From assembly GCF_020283565.1 (NCBI RefSeq), contig NC_060065.1:38304409-38368408 (forward strand): 64,000 bases of DNA. The letters run 5' to 3'. Both the position numbers and the translations under genes were made by a program. Of the stretch, positions 38,407 to 55,412 are shown piece by piece (the stretch's first letter is position 1; each line of letters starts with the position of its first letter). Source of the DNA: Trifolium pratense (Eukaryota > Streptophyta > Magnoliopsida > Fabales > Fabaceae). The notes under the pieces are model-generated. The model saw nothing but the letters and a program-made list of their open reading frames with translations, made no database searches and had not been told where the DNA came from.

Positions 38407-41400
38407 TTAAGCAGAAGCTGTGATGCACTGGATTGCTTGTTTGCATATACCAGTCATTGTTGCTTCAGGTCCATAAACCTGAAAAGAGAGTCAAATATAT
38501 CAGAGAAAGTTACTCAGAAACAATTTTCTGAATCAATATCAAATTGTTTGTTAAAAAAAATCAATGAAGACATGTTATATAACCAACCTCAATAGGGATT
38601 CCAATTTCCTCTCCAAGTGCCCTCATTTTCGCGAGACCCCTTTGGTAGTTAGGACCTCCTCGCCTCACATAGATGTACATATTTGCTTCTTTTAGCTTTT
38701 GTTCCTGGTTTGAAATAGCTCAAACAATCAATTAAGGTTTTGTTTGATATAGTTTTAAAACAAATCATTTTTTTAGTAAATAATCACTTATAAGAGTTTC
38801 CAATTGTTTGCTATCATAATAAAAAAAAATGAGAATTTGAATAAAAATCTAAAAAGGTTTATGACGATAAGGCTAACCTTCTCCTTCAAAGCACGAATTA
38901 TGCCACTGAATGTAGCAGCAACATCAGTGAAGTTAGCTATTCCTCCTCCAATCACGAGAGCTCGCTTTTGGCCATCCGGATTTGCAGTTGCACACTGCAA
39001 AGAGATAATCATGGATACAGTGTCACTATAATATCGGTTTCAAAGTGGCATGCATTTGATAAACAATGAAATGTTTTTGATTAATTGGTTATAGAAAGCA
39101 TAATGCTAAATCTATAAATAAATAACACTATAATAGAATGCACAAAGTTGAGATAAGAATTATTTACATCAATTACAACTCTGGCATACTGTAAGACCTC
39201 GTCTTCCTTAGGTGCACCACTGTATTCTGCATAATTTCCAAGCTCTGGAGCATAACCAAGATCTCCAACCTATTATAATAAATTTGTTTAAAAAAAATTA
39301 GTCGCTTAAAGTTGCAAGAGTTCAAAATGAACTTAGTTTTGAAGAAATAGAAACACGTACTGTGTCAGCATAGATTACACTGGCACCTCCTCCGGCTACC
39401 ATAGTCCAAATTCGGCCCATTGGGTTTAGCACTGTGAATTTTAAAGACGCACTTGTCTGCATAAAGAAGACGTTCCAACAAAACATCCGAAGATTAGCAT
39501 ATCTCTACTTAATAAGAACCAAATTGTTTAAGATTAGCAACTTAGGGACAAAGTTATAAATGAACTGAATTGGAATGTAGGTACATGTGAAAGTAAATTT
39601 GTTCACCTTTTCATCTAATCCATGAATGAAAGATTCGGTAGAACTCATAACCCTTCCAAATGGCAATGGAAATTCAATGTTTCCCCATCTGAAAAAAGAA
39701 CATTCGTGATCATTTATAAATGTTAATCATGAAATATCACGGTTTCTCAGTTCTAAGTGGTTAGTTAGAGATGCGATATTCATCCTTTAAATAAAATTAA
39801 TATTCTTGAGAGGGACAAAAACTCACTTCTTGAAGTTCTTGAAAGCAGCAGTGTCATCTAACTCTCCTCTCATATCCAAAGGATAAGGCTTTCCATTGAC
39901 CAAAGTGAAAGGATTCATCTCTAAGAATGTGAAATCCAGATCTAACATGATAGGAAAAAAGAACAAAAAATTTTAAAATTTAAAATGAAGTGTTAATTAA
40001 GCTGTCATCACAAGCACATTTGATGTCCTGTAAATGGATATTTCATACTATACCTTGAAATATATTGAAAATCACCTTGAGAAATTCCTCAATTTCTCCC
40101 TTGACCTGTAACCATGAAAGAAAAACTAATAAGTATTTGAAACAACTTATCCACCAACAAAAAAGTATTAGTTATACAATAAGTAGGACTGACACTTCAG
40201 ATTAAAGGCGTGTCCAGTGTCTGACACAGACGGTAGACACCAATGGTTACATCAAACTATTCCAGGTGTCAACTGTCAGTGTCGCGTCTGTGTCAGTGCT
40301 TTGTAGATAATAACCAACGCAGAAAGCTGGAAAACATTTTAGTTTAAAAAAGTACCATAGTTGACATGTTCATAGAATAAGAAACTAACAGAGTGAATAT
40401 ACCTCTAAGGGGAGGGTTGCAATAAGTGCTGATATATTGTCTGATGTAAGAGATTCCCCTGTTGGAATAAATACAGTCTTAACCTGAAATATTGACAAAC
40501 CACTTTGTAGCTTATATGGGATTATAAGGAAACAAATGAGCAGAATTTGCATTACAGGGGGTAAACCGAAATTCGTCAACATTGCAGGGGGGTAAACACT
40601 ATTTAACCCTAAAATTTATAGGTAAAGAAAATAGTCATCCTGTTACCTTATCCCAGTTCTCTTCAATATCAATTCCTCCACATTCAGAAAAGCTAATACT
40701 GTTTCCTAGTCTCTCTGAGACAATGTTAAGGTAATACTCTTCATTATGTGGGATGAAAGGTTCAACAATGAAAGTTGTTATAGGTCCTTTGCATCCACCC
40801 ATCTCAACCTACATTTTAGAGAAAGGTGTGATAAAAAATTTAAGGCTGAACATGAAGTACTAGAAAAATTGATCAAAAAATAGTTCTAAGGTTTTGAGGA
40901 CAGAGGAGAAAAAGCACCTCTTTTCCAAGACGCTCTTTCACGAAACCAGCAACTTCAGCCAAATCCAGATTCAAGGCAACCAAACCGCTTTTTCCACGTT
41001 TTCCAAATAGCATGTCAGGTTTCACAACCAATTTTGAAGATGAAAGCCATGGTTCCTTCTCTACTAGTTCATTGATATCAGTTGATTCAATAACCTGAAG
41101 AATAAAACAAAAACACCCAATACCTTTAGATCATCTCAAGATTCAACTTTTTCAATGTGAAAAATGCACTTTTTCACAAATCACAATTGCATATACCATC
41201 CTAGCAATACAGCTCAAAACAAAAAATTTGTTGTCAAATTGGAGATAGACAATAGTGACTTCTGAATTAACAAATTTTAGATCATATGAGTATTAAACCT
41301 TTAGAGCACAAACTTGTACAAAAAAAAATGGGTTACTCCTGAGCTGAAAGTCAGAGACTAATATCTCGAGATACATAGATCCTAAGAGACTAACAACATA

Positions 41401-41957
41401 TGTTTTTCCATACACATTACACACTAGTCAAGGATCGAACTCTCGACTACATGCTCAACTCAAGAGACTTGTTATCTATCAGCGCGTCACACCAAGTTGG
41501 TAACTTGTATATACTTTTACACATCATAAGACAGTAACGAGTCCATGACGTGCTATCTAAGAGTTTAGTTATGTAACCACAACGGATGGAGGTCAAATCC
41601 CCTCAGAGACAATTGTAAAATAGACATCAGTGTCACTTTAACTAATAATAAATTTCATCTTCTTGAACCATTTTCAAAAAACAAATAAGATGGTAACAAT
41701 AATCATATCATGTAGTATAACTTAACAATAATCATATCATGTAGTAACTTATAACTTATAAGGTACTACAAACTTCAATGTAAGTGAGCAACAAACCAAA
41801 CAAGACCTTAAGATTTAGAGCAAAACCAACAAAAACAAGAACTATATAGAATGCTTACTTGAGCAGACTTAAGTGGCAACTCCTGTCCAGAGATTCTCTT
41901 AAAATGTTCTTTCAACAACCTCTTAGAATCATACTCTCTAATCTTCTTACGTGCCAT
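38407..41957 (-). CDS. ACLA: ATP-citrate lyase A subunit (ATP-citrate synthase alpha chain)
   Basis: With the B subunit it forms the cytosolic heteromeric enzyme that turns citrate, CoA and ATP into acetyl-CoA and oxaloacetate, feeding cytosolic acetyl-CoA for wax, sterol and flavonoid synthesis. Twelve exons (41957-41859, 41094-40918, 40808-40647, 40483-40403, 40105-40054, 39941-39827, 39688-39607, 39456-39361, 39269-39168, 38994-38878, 38704-38588, 38478-38407) join in frame to 423 aa, the standard plant ACLA length. It begins [22 protein letters not shown]-grasp-type features follow: [76 protein letters not shown] and the late [18 protein letters not shown]. No targeting peptide. An intron holds a GTGTC repeat and another a SINE head; coding exons are intact. 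Confidence 0.97.
40195..40305. repeat. GTGTCGGTGTC dispersed repeat, in ACLA intron 4
   Basis: From gacacttcagattaaagg through tgtctgacacagacggtagacaccaatggttacatcaaact to gtcagtgtcgcgtctgtgtcagtgct it follows the same layout as copies at 24779 and 33418: GACAC-rich end, a gnttacat centre, GTGTC-rich end. It is the most diverged copy. Confidence 0.65.
41395..41515 (-). mobile_element. tRNA-derived SINE head in ACLA intron 1
   Basis: On the minus strand, accaacttggtgtgacgcgctgatagataacaagtctcttgagttgagcatgtagtcgagagttcgatccttgac carries A-box-like and B-box-like (GAGTTCGATCC) words at tRNA spacing. A second possible head, on the plus strand, is at 41545-41605 (gtcaaatcccct). No tail was defined. 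Confidence 0.6.
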
Positions 41958-43085
41958 TAAATCTTCAACACAAATTCTTCACTTGAAAAACAAAACAACC
42001 AAAACCCAGATCAAATCAGCTCAAAGGGTCCTCAAAAATACAATCAAAATCAAATTTTTCAAACACCCAAAATAAAACCACAATTACACACATGAACATG
42101 AACAATGAAAGAGATTGAAATGAGAGGGAGAGAATGTAGTTACCGTTAGAGAGAGAAAACAGATCAATGGAGAAGAAGGTGAAGGATAGGTAGATCCAAT
42201 TGTGAATGAGAATGTGCTTTGTTGTTGGTGATGAATCTATGCTGTATTTATAGAAGTTAGGAAAAAGAAGACATTAGAAAATGAAACTGAAAAATGGGGA
42301 TATGTTGGGTATTACGAAATTGTTTAGTTTATTTATTGACAGCTATGTTATTATAATAATCTCTCGTGCATTGCACGAGGTGAGCGCGAGATGTATAATC
42401 TTGAACACCAGATTTATAAACCTTAACAATCACTTTTTTAATATGGAAAATGCATGCCTTTTAGAAATATTCTTAAATGGTTGCATACCAAATAAATTGC
42501 ATTTGGTCATAATCACAAAAAGTAAAATAAGTATTCAACAAAATAAATAGATAACATTTATTTTTTAAATTATTAAATGATATAATAGTTTTTGTGAATG
42601 TGACCAAATGCAATTTATTTGATCATGTGACCATGTAAGAATATCTCTGCCTTTTATTAGACAGTTTACAGTTACTTTAGGAGTGCTCGCGGTTCGATTT
42701 TGATGAAAAACTCGCTCGATTAAATTGATGCAAAAACTCCTTCGATTAAAAAATAAATTTACTTGTGGTTTTTTTTTATGACAAATTAAAAAATTTGATC
42801 AAATTCAATGTAATTTTATGTGGTTTAACTTGAATCGGTTTTTGGATATTCAAATTGCAAAAATGTTTTGCTAACGAATGTCTTTGGCTTACTCTTTAAG
42901 CATTTAATTCAAAGAAATTATTTATTCAAAAAATAAAATATTTCAATTTTCAATGTATTGACTTGACACATTTTCATGAAAATTTCATAAAAATTTACTC
43001 CCTCTAGTCTTAATTATAAAAAAAAATTGACATTTTTAGATACATTCAAAGTTTGATGTATCTAGATTATAATATAGACTAAATA
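41958..43085. other. Upstream region of ACLA
   Basis: Contains the promoter and leader of ACLA. A TATA-like ctgtatttata is at about 42242-42252 on the plus strand (tataaatacag on the minus strand), some 290 bases from the ATG, and GA/CT-rich leader sequence lies at 42110-42180, with an intron in the leader possible. From 43005 a decayed Stowaway-like phrase (ctccctctagtcttaattataa) is seen. No second gene. Confidence 0.5.
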
Positions 43086-43780
43086 TGTAACGACCCAAAT
43101 TTATTATTCACTATGTAAGTGTTTAATTATTTGGTGACGTGATTTTAAATAAGATATAGTAACTTTAAATTATTTATCGAGAACTTTAGTTAACGCGCAA
43201 GTTGGGCCAAGCAATTGGGCTTGAGGTCAATTGGGCCTTGTGAGCTAGAGGGGGGTGCTATTTAGCCCTTGTAGTGAGAGAAAGTCTCACTTTTTCTTGT
43301 TCTTGGAGAAGTAGAGAGAATGGAGAGCAAGAGGGGAGCTAGTAAGAGAGTAGAATTCATATTCATGGGTGATACGAGAAAGGGGAGAATGTCGATTTCT
43401 CCTTACCCGAATTTTCTCCACCCCATTTTCGTTTTAGTTTGGACGAGTTTTTCTTAATGGAAATCGAATCTAAGGTTCATGACATGTTTAATATACTCTT
43501 AGCATGATATATGAACGAATTTAATGAGTAAAAACGAAATTTGTAGATGTTTGAACTCAAGAACATTGTGTTTTTGTGAGTTTTGAGTAAAAGTGATAAA
43601 TCTTTACTTTTTCGATGTTTATGATGTAGATCTATGAAACAACCCATCATTTTGTGTGTAGACATGTTGTCGCACTTGAATATAAACTTATTTGGGATTT
43701 ATAACATGAAAAATGGAATTTTTGGGTGAATTTGAGTGAAAAACGCAAGGTTTGAGCATTCATGTCATGAGGCTATCGCC
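43086..43780 (+). mobile_element. Decayed gypsy LTR fragment, TGTAACGACCC type
   Basis: It begins TGTAACGACCCAAATTTA, the same start as the LTR of the Gag-only element when that is read on the minus strand (59284 downward: TGTAACGACCCGATTTTTAG). Both then carry taatta-rich sequence, a taacgcg word, gggccaag-caattgggcttg phrases and GA-rich leader sequence with agagag. The two are diverged and I could not fix the right end. It is probably a solo LTR or fragment of a related family. Confidence 0.55.
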
Positions 43781-44997
43781 ACTGCTTAATTAGGTGTTTA
43801 TAACCATGATTAATTGTATTGTGATGAATTGTTTATTATATGTGTGAAATATAATTGTTGTTAATTGTGTTGATGATGTTTATTTAAATGTCAAAGAAGA
43901 ATATTAAGGTGTTGTTAATCAACTTAATAAAGAAGATATTAGAATTATGTTATTGGAGCCACAATTTTAAATCAGAACCTATAGCACAAGAAATGCCACT
44001 CTGGATCAAAACAGTATGATCCTTCACGGTACATAATATATTATTAGATTCCAATCACTTTAGAAAATTTGAATTATATCATTGAAATTTGAATATACAT
44101 TCATGTGCTAGTGATAATTACAAAAAGTTGGGGTAGTATTGCAACATCAACCCATGATATGGAACCGGATTCCGTGCAGTCATGCAGTCGGTCACTTTAT
44201 GGCCGTCCGATCAAGATCCGACGATCATGATTTAACAACTGTATTTTTACTGTATTTATTTAAATCGTCCGATCGTGATTGGACGGCTATCAAGTAACTG
44301 CACTGAAAATTTGAATGCACCTAATCCAAGATCGGACGATTATCAAGTGACTGCACTGAAAATTCGAATGCAACTAATGCAATTTCCCGATGCTATATGT
44401 TGTTGTTTTCAAAGTCCAATGTTGTCTTTATATGGTTTTTATATTTATGATTCAATTCATCTTTAACTTATTTTTAAACTTATACAAAATAATTTACTTA
44501 AATAAATAATTTTTTATGTATTATTTATAAGTTTGTGAAAATAATTTTTTTATCAATATAGTTTATAAAAAAATACAATTTCCATTAGTAAGAACTACTT
44601 ATGAGTTAATTGGTCAAAAAAAAAAAAACTACTTATGAATTAACATAATCTTATTTATTTGATCATAAACTTAAAAATAAACTAATTCAACCAAACCCTA
44701 ATAATCTAATTATAGTACTTTGTTTACCCACCAAATACATATATGGAAAAGGCTAACAAGTCTCCTCGTGACACTCTTTAAACATTTCATTTAAAAAAAA
44801 TATTTACTCAAAAAGTTAAATATTTTAATTTTCATTACATTCACTTAACACATTTTCATAATTTTTTTATAAAACTTTACTATTTAAAGCGCTTAAAAAA
44901 TACTAACACTCGTTAGTAAGACCCATAATATACCCATCAAATATTGGATACATACTTTGTTTGATGACTGTTGTGGGATTTCTTGCCATGACAAAAG
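43781..44997. other. Intergenic, with a CGTCCGATC-family repeat at 44164-44370
   Basis: Bases 44164-44370 hold gattccgtgcagtc, cactttatggccgtccgatcaagatccgacgatcatg, tcgtccgatcgtgattggacggctatcaagtaactgcactg and a further partial duplicate. This is the same vocabulary as at 2471, 56590 and 57120. The rest is AT-rich with no gene. Confidence 0.6.
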
Positions 44998-45684
44998 TTA
45001 TGGTGCATAAGGAATTTCCTTATGCATGGTGCATAAGCCAAAAAAAATAAATTAAAGGACTCTTGTGCATGGGCATTTCCTTATGCGGATCCAGTGCACG
45101 CGCGCATACCGTAGAACTCTTGTTACAGGCCGTTGATTTCCATCAGACAGCCAAGATTCTGCAGCATCCTGATCTCATCAAGACTGTCTGATCAATCAGA
45201 CGGCCCATATCATCCCCCTGATTTTTGTTTGTTGCTGCGCCCCTCCTGCTAGCTGCACCCCTCCTGATTACTTTCTACACCGCTGCGATGTTATTTGTTT
45301 TTTTTATTTATTCATATAATTTGTTTAATTTAAACCAAAAAGTATAAAATAATAAAAACTTAAAAAATAATTTGTAATAAATAAAATGTGGATTAAAAGA
45401 GGACCGACGGGTTTACATCTGATCATCCCTCGAATGACCGAACGCTGGTCATGCACTTTGTCTATCGGTTGTTTGTCTTTCGCAAATAAAATTAATAAAT
45501 AAAATTGGATTAAAAAGGGGACCAACGGGTTTACATCCGCTCATCCCTCGAATAATCGAACGATAAAGCTAGACAAACTAATATTAATCCTATTTGGTAT
45601 TTTCGGAATCTCATCCTATTTGGTATGTTAAATCGTTTCAAGATATTACACATTGAAACCATTAGTATTGTTAAATGGTTTTTT

Positions 45685-45895
45685 TTTTAAAACTTGGTAT
45701 CCGGCCTTAGGACCGACTAATCCAAGGGGACCAATCCCACCGCCCACTTGCGGGGGCCCCATTTAAAGCCAGAGTTTTTTTGCTCTGTATGGACTTGGCC
45801 CACCGAAATTGGCACCAGTGGGAATCGAACCTGAGACCTTGAGAGGAGCATACTCCAAGGGCCCAAGCCAACACCACTCGACCAACCCCAAGTGG
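45685..45895 (-). mobile_element. Diverged SINE of the GGCGGTCC-like family
   Basis: T-run, then ttggtatccggccttaggaccgactaatcc, and further in a B-box-like phrase read on the minus strand (ggtctcaggttcgattccc) with an A-box-like ttggtcgagtggtgttggcttggg. It is a full-length tRNA-derived SINE by layout, related to but distinct from the 26863 copy, with gttaaatggtttta-like words on both sides as a possible target duplication (45673 and 45900). Confidence 0.7.
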
Positions 45896-45935
45896 GTTTT
45901 GTTAAATGGTTTTATATAAATACTAAGGTGAGAGA

Positions 45936-45938
<3 letters not shown>

Positions 45939-45994
<56 letters not shown>
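45939..45994. repeat. (AT)n microsatellite
   Basis: A perfect run of about 28 AT dinucleotides inside the composite element. Confidence 0.97.
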
Positions 45995-45996
<2 letters not shown>

Positions 45997-46013
45997 TATT
46001 TATGCAATATTAT

Positions 46014-46330
46014 TCTTGAAACCATTATGCTGGTTAAATGGTTTCAGAGTGTTAAACAGTGAAACCATTTGTATTGTAAAATGGTTTCATGTGTTTACTG
46101 AAACCAATATTGTGTTTTTATGGTTTTAAAAATCCTAGAAACCATTATGCTGGTTAAATGGTTTCAGATAGTTATACACTGCAACCATTTGTATTGTAAA
46201 ATGGTTTTACACTAAATGATTTAATGATTTTAAATACTGATTATTACTGAAACCATAAGTATGGTTTAATGGTTTTGATAGTTTTCTATGTGAAACCAAA
46301 ATAGTTGTCCAATGATTTTGTAATAAAACA
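46014..46330. repeat. GAAACCATT...AATGGTTTC tandem/inverted repeat patch
   Basis: gaaaccattatgctggttaaatggtttcag occurs at 46016 and 46138, each followed by accatttgtattgtaaaatggttt about 45 bases later. The unit spacing is about 122 bases. The words gaaacca and tggtttc alternate through the whole patch, so the DNA could fold into many small hairpins. Confidence 0.75.
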
Positions 46331-46510
46331 AAAAATCAATGGTTTCGTCTAATGATTTATGTTAATTGTAATAAATTAAACCATAATTACAATACATATT
46401 TTAGTATGTAATTTTAAATTAAAATATGACTATATAATCATCCAACACAATTAATTGAAAATAGATTCTAATAATATGTATTTCAAAGGAACAAAAGTTA
46501 TTTAATTGGA

Positions 46511-46795
46511 AATGGGGGGCGCGTTAGAAATTTGGGGGATGCGCTAGAAATATGGAGGAGGAAAAAAAACTGGGGGGCACGCTAGAAATATGGGGGAGGA
46601 AAAAAAACTGGAGGGCTCGTAAGAAATTTAGGGGAGAAAAAGAAAAAAATTGGGGGGTGCGCTAAGCAAATAGGGGCGCGCGAGTAATATGGCAGCATAT
46701 GGGGGGTGCACAGAGTAAATGGGGGCGCGCACAGAGTAAATGGGGTGGCATATGGGGGTGCGTGGAGTAAATGGGGAGTGCGTTGAGTACTTTTC
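46511..46795. repeat. G-rich minisatellite (ggggg-gcgcgctagaaatat type)
   Basis: Irregular units such as tggggggcacgctagaaatatgggggaggaaaaaaaac and gggggtgcacagagtaaatgggggcgcgc alternate. All G-runs are on the plus strand, so this strand could form G-quadruplexes. The minus-strand open frames made of Pro, His and Thr are by-products. Confidence 0.75.
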
Positions 46796-46969
46796 ATTGT
46801 TTATACATGATGCACATGGAAGAAGCTTATGCACCATAACCACACCCTAGTGTAGTGAATTATATATATATTCATCACATGCTTAATATTTTGTGAAGAT
46901 TACAAAAGCTTGGTAGGATCCGAGGCCACTACCACTATTATGTTTAACATGGATTTGGGTAACACCAGA

Positions 46970-47370
46970 TCATAAAATCAAGGGTAACCCCATATCACAA
47001 CTTAAATTTGGTAGTAAAATATTAACACATCTATTTGCTTCACGATAGAAATGTTGAATTTTAATTTCCCAATGCAAAGACCTTAAATGCGACGAACTAG
47101 ACTCCAATAGCATTTTAGTAACTATTTGAGAATCAACATGTAACTCAACATAACGGAAACTAAGCCTTGTCGCATACTCCAACCCTTCCAAAACTCCCCA
47201 TCACTTCGCAATACAAACACTACTACTCCCAACAAATTTAGTAAAACCACCCTGCCACTCTCCACAATTTCCACGGATAAGTTTTCCACATCCAACTCTA
47301 TTTTTTTCCTTGCAAAATCCATCTGTATTCAGTTGAACCTATCCCTCTTGCGGAGACAACCACTTAATAG
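46970..47370 (-). pseudogene. RNase H-like fragment of a non-LTR retroelement
   Basis: On the minus strand two frames join as V-x-L-N-T-D-G, FWKGWSMRQ-like, EGLEYATRLSFRYVELHVDS, and KMLLE. This is the plant RNase H (RVT_3) pattern with the D-G of the first acidic strand, A-x-x-x-G-L-x-x-A and V-D-S. A frame shift near 47190 and loss of both flanks make it a dead fragment. Confidence 0.65.
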
Positions 47371-48073
47371 AAACTTTCACTATTTAAAAATTTATTTCAC
47401 ATGAACATATTTAAATAAGTAATATATCTATATTTAACTCTCTTTTGACGATATTTTATAGAATTTGATTATATATGACAATAATTTTTTTTTTGGACAA
47501 AATATGACAACAAATTTCCATTACAGTTTATAATAATATATTTATATATGTGAAGAATTAATCCAGAATAATAAATTTAAATTAGTGAAAATGTTAATAA
47601 ATTTATAATTTAATACAAAATTTAATATATAATAATAATTGTCATAAAAATATTATTAATATATTTACTTAGTATGCCGATCTATTAAGCCTAAATTTTA
47701 CCTATGCATATAAAATTCGAAACCATAAAATTCACGGGTCATTCCAAATTCTACCTCTAATTATATTTATTTTTGAAACATATTTCTAATTATACTTCCT
47801 CCGACCTCATATGTAAGCAAAAATAATTTTTTAGATTAATTGGAAAATTGATATATTGAGTCTAAAATATACACCAAAAGGAGTACTTGACAAAGATAGT
47901 TACGTAAAAACATACTACTTTTCTCTAATTTATGTATTTATTTATATATTTCTTAATCTGCATAAAATAATCAAATATGTAGCTCATTCATTATTGTGTG
48001 ATTCACATGGAGGATCAATTAATACTCTTATAAAGACCACAGAAGGGAGTGGTACTGTATCAAACAATCTGAA
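47371..48073. other. Upstream region of the carboxypeptidase gene
   Basis: AT-rich. At 47790-47885 a decayed MITE-like phrase (acttcctccgacctcatatgtaagc...aaaaggagtac) is visible. The promoter of the carboxypeptidase gene should lie at the right end. No gene was seen. Confidence 0.45.
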
Positions 48074-53266
<5,193 letters not shown>

Positions 53267-54096
53267 TATGATTGATTCAAGTTTATGGTTGTTAAATTTC
53301 TGTTTTGTGTCTGTTTTCCATCAAACATTCATCAATAATATTATTCCGGTCCATGCTATGGAGCACAAGTTATTCTTACAGGAAATGCACGAGCGCTGAT
53401 ATGTCTTGTTTCTAAAGAAACATGAAGTGGTTATCTTATCTCCTACATCTGACAGAAATCGGGCGTCATGGAGTATGAAATAGCCAATCAAAATGTTTTG
53501 TTGACTTCTTCGATGCATTTCTATATTTATCGATTTTTTCTCTTCATAGAGTTGTACTCTAAAGAGAGCTTATTTAACGATGAAGTCGACTTGATTGATT
53601 AGCCTGACAGTTCTACTTACACAGGCACAATGGAACTGTAGGAACATAATAGACTAGTTTGTGTATTTTAGTGTGTGGAGGCTTATAATTCAAAAGTTCA
53701 AACCAATTATTATTATAAAAAAATTCAAACCAATAGGCTCAAACTCTCAAAAAAAAAAAAAAACTACAAAATATAAAAATATTGAAAATATATCCTCACA
53801 AACTTATTACAGTATAATTTTATTTATCACAATATAAAATTAACTAAATTTTATTTTTACTTGCAAGATAAGTATAAATTTTTTATGAAGATTGATTTGT
53901 GCAAATTGTAGGGACAAAAGAAACTAGGCTTAAATGTAGTTTTACCCCTGTTTTGAAAAATGTGGAATTTTATCCCCAATTTTATAATTTGTTGGATTTT
54001 GCTCCCATCAAAATTCTACACAAAATCTGCTTCTGAGCCTCAAGTTTAAAATTTCGCACAAAACTCAATTGATTAATTGATTTGGGTTCCGGATGA
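53267..54096. other. 3' flank of the carboxypeptidase gene
   Basis: Should contain the 3' untranslated region. Bases 53930-54080 carry a phrase typical of the ends of decayed legume retroelements (taggcttaaatgtagttttacccctgttttgaaaaatgtgg...) but without defined borders. No gene was seen. Confidence 0.45.
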
Positions 54097-54105
54097 TTTT
54101 AATTT

Positions 54106-54440
54106 GGCAAAATTACACTACAGGTCCTTTATCTTATTTTTTTGTAACACTTTGATCCTTTATCTTTTTTTTGTAACAATTTGGTCCTTTATCTTTTTTT
54201 TTGTAACACTTTGGTCTTTATCTTATTTATTTATAAAAAATAAAGGACCAAAATGTTACAAATAAAAAAAGATAAAGGACCAAACTGTTACAAAAAAAGG
54301 GATTAAAGTGTTACAAATAAAAAAAATAAAGGACTAAAATGTTACAAATAAAAGATAAAGGACCAAAGTGTTACAAAAAAAATAAAGGACCAAAGTGTTA
54401 CAAAAAAAATAAGATAAAGGACCTGTAGTGTAATTTTGCC
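54106..54440. mobile_element. Palindromic Mutator-like MITE with internal repeats
   Basis: The ends GGCAAAATTACACTACAGGTCC and GGACCTGTAGTGTAATTTTGCC are perfect inverted repeats. The nine bases TTTTAATTT stand on both sides (54097-54105 and 54441-54449), the target-duplication length of Mutator-like elements. The whole element is a foldback. Each arm is built from tandem ~30-base units of the type ttggtcctttatcttttttttgtaacac (left) or gtgttacaaaaaaagataaaggaccaa (right), four on the left and about six on the right. No coding sequence. Confidence 0.88.
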
Positions 54441-54449
54441 TTTTAATTT

Positions 54450-55412
54450 TTATTACGGGCCACACACTTGATGAAGATTCGATGCAAGAGAAGAGCCATA
54501 ACAGTGAGAGGACACACGAGGAAGAAGGATTAGGTCATCGATTCCTAATTATCAACATGCAGATGAAGACAAAAAAATGTTGGAAATTAAGAAAAACAAA
54601 ATTGAGCGAACGAGAGAATAAAATGAAGCTATAGATTTTGTCAAAAAACAAAAATAGAAGCTATAGATGTCACGTGCTCCCTTTTAAGTTGTTAAATAAT
54701 AGCCTTTGGATTGCATTATTTTAACTGATCAGATTTGGTGTCATGTAAGCAAGCTCTCAACGAAGTGGATTAGAATTTTTTTTTAATAATAGGTTAAAAA
54801 AGATTAACTTGAATGCCAAGTAAGCAAATTCTCTGATTGAATGTCAACAAAGTGGGTTAGAGAAGTTTTTTTAATACTTTTTTTTTATAATGAGTAAGAG
54901 AAGATTGAATTGTTTTATAAAAAAATAAATTGAATGTCACGTAAGCAGCTTTTTAATTGAATGTCACCTAAACAATTTCTATTGAGAATGCACGAAAGAG
55001 CTCCGTAAGAATCTCCTAATGTATATAATAGAGATGAAGATAGGAATTTTCAATCAACGACATGTAAAGCTATACGTTATTTAAATTATGAACTTTTTGT
55101 GATGCCTACCATACATCGTCAATTTTAAACAATACATTCACCTTTTATTTAAACAAAATACTCTAGGTCTTGTTCCCAATCATAATTTTACACGTGTATT
55201 TTTTTATTCTCATTAAAAAATTACACTGTTAACAAACACCGCACTGAAGCTATATTCATCTTCCTCTTTGCGAATGGATTTTTTTATGCCATTTATCTTC
55301 AACTATGGGAACTCACCGCCATGAATACCTCACACCCACCATTGGATATTTTCATTCATCTCACAAAAACTCTCACCGCCATGAATAAGTCAATCCAATC
55401 CACTATAAGAAC
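54450..55412. other. Intergenic with repeated tgtcacgtaagcaa units
   Basis: Three decayed units of the type gaatgtcan-taagcaanttctc...aangtgggttagaga lie at about 54730-54970. The phrase acctaaacaatttctat-gagaatgcacga-agagctc...tgtatataatagagat at 54967-55034 recurs at 57050-57122, so both may be ends of one repeat family. No gene was seen. Confidence 0.5.

Larger units (their letters stand above)
44998..46840. mobile_element. Composite element with GTTATGGTGCATAAG inverted ends
   Basis: GTTATGGTGCATAAGG at 44998 is matched in reverse by CTTATGCACCATAAC at about 46826-46840, and more tatgca/tgcata words continue inward on the left. Between them lie a SINE relative (45685-45895), a long (AT)n run, two tandem GAAACCATT repeat units and a G-rich minisatellite. 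No transposase frame was found. No convincing target duplication was seen, so class is open. Confidence 0.45.

Noticed and set aside
46582..46843. Pro/His-rich minus-strand open frames
   Set aside because: They are translations of the G-rich minisatellite, with the same phrase repeated in two frames.
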